Shown here: positions 46,690 through 54,034 of the stretch, piece after piece | Layout: every line of letters begins with the position of its first letter | How positions within the stretch are numbered: the first letter of the stretch is position 1 | From: Actinomycetes bacterium | GTDB taxonomy: Bacteria; Actinomycetota; Acidimicrobiia; Acidimicrobiales; RAAP-2 | Direction of reading: 5' to 3' | Assembly (NCBI GenBank): GCA_021791145.1 | Contig: JAJYXE010000033.1 | Span: 51,131 to 115,130, forward strand | Length of the DNA stretch: 64,000 nucleotides | Position numbers and translations under genes: made by a program | Notes under the pieces: model-generated | The model's database searches: none | What the model was told of the DNA's origin: nothing | The model's input: only the letters and a program-made list of their open reading frames with translations

Positions 46690-46850
46690 CGCCCGTCCCC
46701 GTGTGCCCGTCCCCGTGTGCCCGTCCCCGTGTGCCCGTCCCCGTGCCCGTCCCCGTGCCCGTCCCCGTGTGCCCGTCCCCGTGTGCCCGTCCCCGTGCCC
46801 GTCTCCGTGTGCCCGTCCCCGTGCCCGTCTCCCGGCAACTTGCGCGCCCG
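46690..46850. repeat. C/G-T-rich tandem repeat (CCCGTCCCCGTG units) between gpgS and the thrC riboswitch
   Basis: About 160 bp built from 6-bp (CCCGTC, CCCGTG) and 12-bp (CCCGTCCCCGTG, GTGCCCGTCCCC) units, with CCCGTCTCCGTG variants near the end. It sits directly upstream of the gpgS coding start and about 20 bp before the riboswitch. All frames stay open across it, so ORFs drawn through it are meaningless. Confidence 0.9.
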
Positions 46851-46870
46851 CCTCGAGACGGGCGATCATG

Positions 46871-46978
46871 GCCTCGATCATCTAGAGCGGCTGAGGGACG
46901 GGCCCTGTGACGCCGCGGCAACCAGTGCGCAGTGCGACCGCACAGCACCAGGTGCCAATGCCCGACCGATGAGGAGGC
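46871..46978 (+). promoter_or_regulatory. SAM-I (S-box) riboswitch upstream of thrC-like gene
   Basis: The RNA core reads GAGCGGCTGAGGGACGGGCCC, then GTGACGCCGCGGCAACC, then a variable hairpin, then GGTGCCAATGCCC, the conserved S-box order. P1 can form between TCATC at 46878-46882 and GATGA at 46968-46972. The 3' strand of P1 runs straight into the ribosome binding site (GAGGAGG at 46971-46977), 4 nt before the ATG. SAM binding should stabilise P1 and limit ribosome access, so control is probably translational. No terminator hairpin with a U-run is present. I judged SAM-I rather than SAM-IV because the segment after GGTGCC is AATGCCC rather than the CCGGG of SAM-IV. Confidence 0.85.
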
Positions 46979-46981
46979 GTG

Positions 46982-48253
46982 ATGAGCCATGTGAGCGCAC
47001 TCTCGTGCCGGGAGTGCGGCAGGACGTTCCCCCTCGAAGCCTTGCACGTGTGCGATTTCTGCTTCGGGCCACTCGAAGCTACCTACGACTACGAGGCGAT
47101 CGCCGCCGCGTTGAGCCGGGAGACGATCGCCTCGGGTCCTCCGACCATTTGGCGCTACCGAGCGCTCCTTCCCTGCGACGACGTGGCAGCCGTCGAGCTC
47201 GGCGCAGGATGGACCCCGCTCGTCCGCGCCGAGCGGCTCGCAGCCGAGCTCGGCCTCGGTGAGCTGTGGTTGAAGGACGACACCGTCAATCCAACCGGCT
47301 CGTTCAAGGACCGCGTCGTCTCGGTCGCGCTCACCAAGGCACGCGAGCTCGGCTTCAAAGTCGCCGCCTGCGCGTCGACCGGCAATCTGGCCGCCTCCGT
47401 CGCGGCGCACGCCGCGAGGGCCTCCATGGCATCGGTGGTGCTCGTGCCGAAGGACCTTGAGCGGGCGAAGGTCGCGATGGCCGCCGTCTACGGCGGCACG
47501 GTCGTGGCGGTCGACGGCAACTACGACGACGTGAACCGACTCTGCGCAGAGCTTGCGGCCGAGCACGCGTCGTGGGCCATCGCGAACGTCAACCTGCGTG
47601 CCTACTACGCCGAGGGGTCGAAGACGCTCGCCTTCGAGATCGCCGAGCAGCTCGGCTGGCGCGCACCCGACCACGTGGTCGTCCCGGTGGCCTCCGGCAG
47701 TCAGCTGACCAAGGTGGCGAAGGGGTTCGCCGAACTGAGCAAAGTGGGACTGCTGCCCGGCGGCGCGGGTGAAGCGGTGCGGGTCTCGGGAGCCCAGGCC
47801 GCCGGCTGCTCCCCGGTCGCCACGGCCTTCGCCGAGGGGGCCGACGACGTCGTGCCGGTGCGCCCCTCCACCATCGCCCGGTCGCTCGCCATCGGCAACC
47901 CGGCCGACGGCTACTACGCCCTCGCGGCGGTGCGGCGGTCGGGGGGGGCGGTCGGGTCGGTGAGCGACGCCGAGATCCTCGACGCCATCGGCCTGCTCGC
48001 CCGCACCGAGGGAATCTTCGCGGAGACCGCCGGCGGCGTCACGATCGCGACGCTCGCGCAGCTTGCGGCGTCCGGGGTGGTTCGTAGCGACGAGCGGGTC
48101 GTGGCGATCGTGTCCGGGCACGGCCTCAAGACGGTGGAGGCGCTCGGTGAGGGTGCCGGCCCCGGAGTGACGGTGGCGCCGTCGCTCGAGGCGTTCGAGG
48201 CGGCCGTCGGCGACGACGGGATCGTGTCGGAGGCAGCATCGTGCCCGTGGTGA
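46982..48253 (+). CDS. thrC: Threonine-synthase-like PLP enzyme with N-terminal zinc ribbon, under SAM riboswitch control
   Basis: The 423-residue fold-type II PLP enzyme begins with a Cys4 zinc ribbon (CRECGRTFPLE and CDFCFGPLEATYDY). The PLP lysine lies in KDDTVNPTGSFKDRVV; CASTGNLAASVAAHAA, VNLRAYYAEGSKTLAFEI, VPVASGSQLTKVAKGF and EGIFAETAGGVTIATL follow. By family it would make threonine from O-phosphohomoserine. Two context facts argue for methionine metabolism instead: a SAM-I riboswitch overlaps its ribosome binding site, and a sulfur-carrier gene overlaps its stop. It may therefore catalyse gamma-replacement of phosphate by sulfide from a thiocarboxylate to give homocysteine. That function is inference; the fold and cofactor site are clear. 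Confidence 0.82.
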   Translation: MSHVSALSCRECGRTFPLEALHVCDFCFGPLEATYDYEAIAAALSRETIASGPPTIWRYRALLPCDDVAAVELGAGWTPLVRAERLAAELGLGELWLKDDTVNPTGSFKDRVVSVALTKARELGFKVAACASTGNLAASVAAHAARASMASVVLVPKDLERAKVAMAAVYGGTVVAVDGNYDDVNRLCAELAAEHASWAIANVNLRAYYAEGSKTLAFEIAEQLGWRAPDHVVVPVASGSQLTKVAKGFAELSKVGLLPGGAGEAVRVSGAQAAGCSPVATAFAEGADDVVPVRPSTIARSLAIGNPADGYYALAAVRRSGGAVGSVSDAEILDAIGLLARTEGIFAETAGGVTIATLAQLAASGVVRSDERVVAIVSGHGLKTVEALGEGAGPGVTVAPSLEAFEAAVGDDGIVSEAASCPW

Positions 48254-48528
48254 GCGTCCGGGTGCCGACCCAGCTGAGATCGCTCACGGACGGGAAGGGC
48301 GAGATCGATGTTGAGGTCCAGGGCGCCACGGCCGGCGAGGCGCTGCGGGCGCTGGACGCGCGCTACCCGGGGCTCGGAGAGCGCCTCTTCGACGAGAAGG
48401 GGGCGCTCCGGCGGTTCGTGAACGTCTTCGTCGCCGACGAGGACGTCCGGTTCGCTCTGGGCCTCGAGACCCCGGTGCCCGAGGGGGCGACCGTCTCCAT
48501 CATTCCCGCCGTCGCGGGTGGGGCGTAG
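48250..48528 (+). CDS. MoaD/ThiS/CysO-like sulfur carrier protein ending in GG-Ala
   Basis: The 92-residue beta-grasp protein has VRVPTQLRSLTDGKGEIDVEV, GEALRALDARYPGL, FVNVFVADEDVRF and EGATVSIIPAVAGG, as in MoaD, ThiS and mycobacterial CysO. The C-terminal diglycine that carries the thiocarboxylate is followed by one alanine before the stop (AGGA). From memory, the Wolinella homocysteine carrier HcyS is likewise made with a removable C-terminal alanine, clipped by a JAMM metalloprotease, so processing is expected here. GTG 48250 overlaps the thrC-like stop by 4 nt; in-frame GTGs at 48241 and 48247 are alternatives. No molybdopterin genes are nearby. Confidence 0.88.
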   Translation: MSVRVPTQLRSLTDGKGEIDVEVQGATAGEALRALDARYPGLGERLFDEKGALRRFVNVFVADEDVRFALGLETPVPEGATVSIIPAVAGGA

Positions 48529-48569
48529 ACGTCGGGGCGTCGTCGCGCAGGGGTCGAGGGCACCGTCGG

Positions 48570-48611
48570 GCGGGGGTCGGGGGCACTGTCGGGCGGGGGT
48601 CGGGGGCACGA
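48570..48611 (+). repeat. Short tandem repeat upstream of the groEL promoter
   Basis: Two copies of GTCGGGCGGGGGTCGGGGGCA and a partial copy (GTCGAGGGCACC) lie between the sulfur-carrier gene and groEL. Confidence 0.7.
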
Positions 48612-48643
48612 GGTTGACGACTGCCGCCAGGCGTGGTTTGCTG

Positions 48644-48670
48644 TTGGCACTCGACGTACGAGAGTGCTAA
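48644..48670 (+). promoter_or_regulatory. CIRCE element (HrcA operator) of groEL
   Basis: TTGGCACTC, nine bases, GAGTGCTAA: one mismatch from the consensus TTAGCACTC-N9-GAGTGCTAA. A likely promoter is TTGACG at 48614-48619 with TTTGCT at 48637-48642, which places the start site inside the operator. TACGAT at 48680-48685 is a possible second -10. Confidence 0.93.
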
Positions 48671-50350
<1,680 letters not shown>

Positions 50351-50396
50351 TCCTTCATCCTCTCCGTCCACCTCGACCACCCGGTCCAGGACGTAA

Positions 50397-50432
50397 CGTC
50401 GCGAGGGCACCATCTGGGGTGCCCTCGCGACG
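50397..50432 (+). terminator. Strong hairpin after groEL
   Basis: A perfect 15-bp stem, CGTCGCGAGGGCACC / GGTGCCCTCGCGACG, with loop ATCTGG, located 47 nt after the groEL stop. There is no U-run, which is normal for high-GC actinobacterial terminators. Confidence 0.85.
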
Positions 50433-50583
50433 CGTCCGCCTCTCGAGGTTCCCTCGCGACGCGTCCGCCTCTCGAGGTTCCCTCGCGGCGCGCGTCCGCC
50501 TCTCGAGGTTCCCTCGCGGCGCGCGTCCGCCTCTCGAGGTTCCCTCGCGGCGCGCGTCCGCCTCTCGAGGTTCCCTCGCGGCG
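50424..50583. repeat. Five 29-31-bp direct repeats after the groEL terminator
   Basis: Five copies of CGTCCGCCTCTCGAGGTTCC followed by CTCGCG and a variable GACG or GCGCG joint, spaced 29, 31, 31 and 31 bp. The first overlaps the 3' arm of the terminator hairpin, so the array may have grown from that sequence. The remaining 200 bp to the hemQ leader ORF show no gene. Confidence 0.92.
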
Positions 50584-50775
50584 TCCGCCCCGCCGGTCGT
50601 CCCGACGACGAGGTTTTGGGCCTGGGGCGAGGTCGGCGACTTGGCGCAAGGGCCCGGTCCCGATGCGCCCGCGCCGCTGTCGGCCCTACAGGGGAGGCGC
50701 CGGCGAGGTGAGTGTCAGGCGCCAGCGAGGCTCGGGGTGGGGAAGCTCCGGGGACCCGCCCGCTCCGGAAGTTCC

Positions 50776-50781
50776 TACACT
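50776..50781 (+). promoter_or_regulatory. -10 element TACACT, leaderless promoter of the hemQ operon
   Basis: TACACT ends 7 nt before the ATG of the 34-codon ORF at 50789, not before hemQ itself. Confidence 0.5.
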
Positions 50782-50788
50782 GGCCCGG

Positions 50789-50893
50789 ATGTCCACCGAC
50801 GTGCGAAACCGCCCACCGAAGCACAACGATGACCCGATGGTCGCCCCTGATGACCGAAGCGAGGGCGTGACGACCAAGGCGTGGGCGCGATGA
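50789..50893 (+). CDS. Small ORF (34 aa) upstream of and overlapping hemQ
   Basis: This 34-codon ORF begins MSTDVRNRPPKHNDD, is hydrophilic and ends TTKAWAR. It has TACACT 7 nt before its ATG, the leaderless pattern used by full genes in this window. Its stop overlaps the hemQ ATG (ATGA), so translation of hemQ is probably coupled to it. It may be a regulatory leader peptide or simply a device to deliver ribosomes to hemQ. No function can be read from the sequence. Confidence 0.5.
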   Translation: MSTDVRNRPPKHNDDPMVAPDDRSEGVTTKAWAR

Positions 50894-51591
50894 CCGCGGC
50901 GGAGCAAGCGGCCGAGCCCTCGCTCGCGCCGACCACCGGCCTCGGCGTCGTGCACCTCTTCTGCCGGGCCCGCAGCACATTCGACCCTGCGGCGATCCTC
51001 GACGCCGAAGAGGCGGCCCGCAAGGCAGGCGACCAGGTCGTCGCCGCGTCGATCCTCGGCCACAAGGCGGACATGGCCTTGATGGTCCTCGGACCGGACT
51101 TGTGGCGGCTCCGGGGCTTCCAGTCCGCGGTCACCGCCGCTGGCCTCGAAGTGGTGTCGTCATACGTCTCGCTCACCGAGGTCTCCGAGTACGCCGCGGG
51201 GCTGCCCGACGCGTTGAAGCAGATACGGCTCTACCCCCAGCTGCCTCCTGCGGGAAAGCCCGCGTTCTGCTTCTATCCGATGTCGAAGCGCCGTGGCGAC
51301 GTTCACAACTGGTATTCCCTCGACTACGACGAACGCCTCGCGCTCATGGTCGCGCACGGACGGATCGGCCGCACTTTCCACGGGCGAGTCCTTCAGCTGA
51401 TCACCGGGTCGACCGGGCTCGACGACTTCGAGTGGGGGGTCACCCTCTTCGCGGTGCATCCCGATGACCTGAAGGAGTGCGTGTACCAGATGCGCTTCGA
51501 TGAGGCGTCAGCGCTCTACGCGGAGTTCGGACCTTTCTACACCGGGATGGTGGCGGACCTCGAGACCGTGATCGGATGGTCGTTGCGGTGA
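50890..51591 (+). CDS. hemQ: Coproheme decarboxylase HemQ (chlorite-dismutase fold)
   Basis: The 233-residue protein is the last enzyme of the coproporphyrin-dependent heme pathway of Gram-positive bacteria, removing two carboxylates from coproheme. Features are KADMALMVLGPDLWRL, VVSSYVSLTEVSEY, CFYPMSKRRGDVHNWYSLDYDERLALMVAHGRIGRTFHGRV, with the active tyrosine in NWYSL and a conserved histidine region after it, and WGVTLFAVHPDDLKECVYQMRFDEASALYAEFGPFY. ATG 50890 overlaps the small leader ORF; GTG 50881 is a second candidate. No other hem gene is in the window. Confidence 0.94.
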   Translation: MTAAEQAAEPSLAPTTGLGVVHLFCRARSTFDPAAILDAEEAARKAGDQVVAASILGHKADMALMVLGPDLWRLRGFQSAVTAAGLEVVSSYVSLTEVSEYAAGLPDALKQIRLYPQLPPAGKPAFCFYPMSKRRGDVHNWYSLDYDERLALMVAHGRIGRTFHGRVLQLITGSTGLDDFEWGVTLFAVHPDDLKECVYQMRFDEASALYAEFGPFYTGMVADLETVIGWSLR

Positions 51592-51677
51592 CCGGTCCGC
51601 GCCCTTCACAAGGCTGCTGACGTGATGGAGCTTGTTGCCCGTCCGGTGAGCGTGCAGCGACCCCGTCGTGGCCGCAC

Positions 51678-51728
51678 GGGGTCGGAGCGATGGTCGGAGC
51701 GATGGTCGGAGCGATGGTCGGAGCGATG
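51678..51728 (+). repeat. 12-bp repeat containing successive in-frame ATG codons before larE
   Basis: GGAGCGATGGTC is repeated so that ATGs occur at 51690, 51702, 51714 and 51726, all in the larE frame, each preceded by GGAGCG. Repeat number would change the N-terminus by four residues (Met-Val-Gly-Ala) per unit. Confidence 0.85.
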
Positions 51729-52541
51729 AATGCTTCCGAGAGGCTGGACAGGATCGGCTCCGTCCTGCAAGAGATCGGCAACGTCGTCGTAGCCTTCAGC
51801 GGGGGCGCGGACTCCGCCTTTCTCAGCAGTGCCGCGCACCGGTTCCTCGGACCCGAGCGAACGCTCTGCGTGACGGCGGTCTCGCCGTCGCTCGCGAGCG
51901 GGGAGGTGGAGCACTGCCGGGCGCTCGCCGCCGAGTGGGGGCTTCGGTGGTGCACGGTGGAGACGTCTGAGATGGACGACCCGGCCTATGTGGCGAACGG
52001 CGCCGATCGGTGCGCACGCTGCAAAGACGCTCTCATGGCCGCCCTCCTCCCTCTCGCCGTCAGGGAGTCGGCGACGGTGGTCCTTGGCGTGAACACCGAC
52101 GACCTGGGCGACTACCGTCCGGGCCAAGCGGTAGCGGCGGCAGCCGGGGCGCGCTTTCCGCTCGTCGAGGCCGGAATCTCCAAGGCGGACGTCCGGGAGC
52201 TGTCGAAGCAACTAGGTCTGCGGACGTGGGACCGTCCTGCGGGCGCATGCCTCGCCTCCCGCGTGCCGTACGGGACGCCGGTCGCTGCGCCGACGCTGAG
52301 GGCGGTCGACAACGCGGAGTCAGGGCTGCGGGCGCTGGGGCTACGGGAATTCCGGGTGCGCCACCACGGCGCTGTGGCCCGGGTCGAGGTGGCTGAAAGC
52401 GAGCTCGCGCTCGTGTGGGCCAAGCGCGAGGAGGTCGTGGCGGTGGTAAAGGCTGCTGGGTACGACTTCGTCTCGCTCGACCTCGAGGCTTTCCGCTCGG
52501 GCAGCCTCAACCGCGCTCTCACGGGCTCAGCACCCTGCTGA
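51726..52541 (+). CDS. larE: ATP-dependent sacrificial sulfur transferase, LarE family
   Basis: The 271-residue PP-loop protein has FSGGADSAFL (SGGADS at 25-30), CVTAVSPSLASGEVEHCRALAAEWGLR, the CxxC of DRCARCKDALM (Cys96, Cys99), GVNTDDLGDYRPG and the PAGACLASRVPYG motif, whose Cys175 corresponds to the sulfur-donating cysteine of Lactobacillus LarE. LarE adds sulfur to the nickel-pincer cofactor precursor of lactate racemase. larB and larC are not seen here, so another sulfur transfer role is possible. The start could be any of four in-frame ATGs in the upstream repeat; the last (51726) is used because the core begins there. Confidence 0.85.
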   Translation: MNASERLDRIGSVLQEIGNVVVAFSGGADSAFLSSAAHRFLGPERTLCVTAVSPSLASGEVEHCRALAAEWGLRWCTVETSEMDDPAYVANGADRCARCKDALMAALLPLAVRESATVVLGVNTDDLGDYRPGQAVAAAAGARFPLVEAGISKADVRELSKQLGLRTWDRPAGACLASRVPYGTPVAAPTLRAVDNAESGLRALGLREFRVRHHGAVARVEVAESELALVWAKREEVVAVVKAAGYDFVSLDLEAFRSGSLNRALTGSAPC

Positions 52542-52611
52542 GCACGGAGGTTGCGGAGAGCCCCGGCCCGAGCACCTCACCGGGCGGCGAACCGCAGCGC
52601 GCCGTCCGGAT

Positions 52612-52797
52612 TCAGGCTCGGTCCGTGCCCGGGACTTGCCAACCGGTCGAAGACACACGTCGAGCCTCGAAGAAGACGCAGCCGTCGGGGCACGAAAACG
52701 GAAGAGGGTCGTTGGCCCCCAGCTTGCAGCGCTCCACCTTCTCGCCGGCAGGCGTGCTCTGCATGACGTAATGGCGGCAGTTCGCGTTGACGGCCAT
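52612..52797 (-). CDS. Small cysteine-rich protein (61 aa)
   Basis: This minus-strand ORF begins MAVNANCRHYVMQSTP, with cysteines at 7, 24, 36 and 40 in the order CRHY, RCKLG and CPDGC followed by VFFE. The evenly placed Cys residues and single-domain size suggest a small metal-binding or redox protein. It fills the gap between larE and the divergent Nudix gene, and GGGGAC precedes the ATG. I recognise the pattern as the kind of small conserved actinobacterial ORF often missed, but I cannot name a family or function. Confidence 0.55.
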   Translation of the reverse strand: MAVNANCRHYVMQSTPAGEKVERCKLGANDPLPFSCPDGCVFFEARRVSSTGWQVPGTDRA

Positions 52798-52845
52798 GTC
52801 CCCATTGTTGCCGCTCCGGCGCACGTCGTCGTGGCACGCAGGCGG

Positions 52846-52851
52846 TAGCGT
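52846..52851 (+). promoter_or_regulatory. -10 element TAGCGT, leaderless promoter of the Nudix gene
   Basis: TAGCGT ends 6 nt before the GTG at 52858. Confidence 0.5.
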
Positions 52852-52857
52852 CGAGTC

Positions 52858-53550
52858 GTGGATCCCGTCGTGCCGACCCGCACGCTGCTGCGATGGGCTG
52901 AAAGCTTGGCGGCGACTGCGCGCACGGGCCTCGGCTTCTCCCAGAGCCTCTACGAGCGCGAGCGGTTCGAGGAGATCCTCCGGATCGCCGCCGACATCCG
53001 TGTGGCTGCGTCCGCCGACCCCGGGGCCCCGGAGGACGCAGAGGGTCTCGTCGAAGAGTGGCTGACCCAAGTCGGCGAAGGAGTTCCCGGCTACGTCACC
53101 CCCAAGGTCGCCGTGGGCGCGGCCGTCGGCAACGACCGAGGGGAGCTCCTCCTCATCCAGCGGGCGGACTCAGGAGCCTGGCTCTATCCGACCGGCTGGT
53201 GCGACGTCGGCTACTCGGCGGCGGAGGTCGTCGTGAAGGAGGTGCGCGAAGAGACCGGGATAGAGGTCGAGCCAGTGCGCCTCATTGCGGTGCTCGACGG
53301 CCTCAGGCTGGGTTTCGCCCGGATCCCGCTCTACTCCCTCGTCTTCTACTGCAAGGCTGTCGGAGGCACCCTCGAGCCGCATCCCCTCGAGTGCCGGGAC
53401 GTCGGCTGGTTCGACGCGGAGCACCTTCCCTCGCCGCTCGTCGGCTTGGAGCGGTGGGGCGAACCGGTCTTCGCCGCGATCCGTGGCGAGCACCGCGATG
53501 TCTTCTACGACCGTGTGCGCGAGCCGTTGTGGCGGGAACCTGCCAGATGA
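52858..53550 (+). CDS. Nudix hydrolase with N-terminal helical domain and altered Nudix box
   Basis: The 230-residue protein has an N-terminal helical domain (LLRWAESLAATARTGLGFSQSLYERERFEEILRIAADI) as in the PF12535-type Nudix group. The Nudix domain starts at about 85 (PKVAVGAAVGNDRGELLLIQR). The Nudix box reads GWCDVGYSAAEVVVKEVREETGI: relative to Gx5Ex7REUXEEXGU the first Glu is Tyr and the Arg of REU is Lys, while the metal-binding EE is kept. Substrate is unknown; relatives hydrolyse ADP-ribose or nucleotide sugars. It is leaderless (TAGCGT 6 nt upstream) and overlaps the next gene by 4 nt. Confidence 0.85.
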   Translation: MDPVVPTRTLLRWAESLAATARTGLGFSQSLYERERFEEILRIAADIRVAASADPGAPEDAEGLVEEWLTQVGEGVPGYVTPKVAVGAAVGNDRGELLLIQRADSGAWLYPTGWCDVGYSAAEVVVKEVREETGIEVEPVRLIAVLDGLRLGFARIPLYSLVFYCKAVGGTLEPHPLECRDVGWFDAEHLPSPLVGLERWGEPVFAAIRGEHRDVFYDRVREPLWREPAR

Positions 53551-53993
53551 GGGTCGAGGAGGTGACCGAAGTCGATGACTTTCTCGTCGACGCGTTCGCC
53601 AGGCTGGTGCCGCAGCTCTCGCGCAGCGCCTCCGCACCCGGGCGGCCCGAGCTGGAGGAGATCGTCCGCTCGCCCGCGACGACGCTCCTCGTCGCCCGCG
53701 ACCTCTCCGACCTCATCGTCGGCTCGCTCACGCTGGTGGTGTTCCGAATCCCGACGGGGGTGCGGGCCTGGATCGAAGACGTGGTGGTCGACGAGGGGGC
53801 TCGCGCGGGCGGCGTCGGTGCCGCGCTCGTGACGGCCGCCATGTGGCGCGCCGAGGAGGCGGGGGCCCGAACGGTGGACCTCACGTCGCGTCCCGACCGC
53901 GAAGCTGCGAACCGCCTCTATGCGCGGATGGGATTCACGCGGCGCTCGACCAACGTGTACCGCCGCAGCGTCGCGGACAGCGTCGAGGGTTGA
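53547..53993 (+). CDS. GNAT-family N-acetyltransferase
   Basis: The 148-residue protein has the acetyl-CoA-binding pattern AWIEDVVVDEGARAGGVGAALVTAAMWRAEEAGA (motif A, R/QxxGxG/A-like) followed by TVDLTSRPDREAANRLYARMGF, typical of small-molecule or protein acetyltransferases. It overlaps the Nudix stop (ATGA) and is co-transcribed with it. The acceptor is not predictable. Confidence 0.88.
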   Translation: MRVEEVTEVDDFLVDAFARLVPQLSRSASAPGRPELEEIVRSPATTLLVARDLSDLIVGSLTLVVFRIPTGVRAWIEDVVVDEGARAGGVGAALVTAAMWRAEEAGARTVDLTSRPDREAANRLYARMGFTRRSTNVYRRSVADSVEG

Positions 53994-54034
53994 GCCCGTT
54001 CCCGGCCCGGCTCGGCTCGCAGCCGAGCCGGCGG

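Noticed and set aside
46871..46978. SAM-IV riboswitch instead of SAM-I
   Set aside because: The order CTGAGGGACGGGCCC, GGCAACC, GGTGCCAATGCCC fits SAM-I better; the SAM-IV GGGTGCCCCGGG segment is absent.
46649..48121. Upstream extension of gpgS to a 767-residue frame
   Set aside because: It reads through the CCCGTC repeat and antisense to the thrC-like gene; only the C-terminal 276 residues resemble GpgS.
48250..48528. Molybdopterin synthase small subunit MoaD
   Set aside because: No other molybdenum cofactor genes are nearby, the gene is coupled to a PLP enzyme under a SAM riboswitch, and the tail is GGA rather than a terminal GG.
50424..50583. Possible CRISPR array in the 29-31-bp repeats after groEL
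   Set aside because: The units are directly adjacent with no unique spacers and no cas genes are nearby; they are plain tandem repeats.
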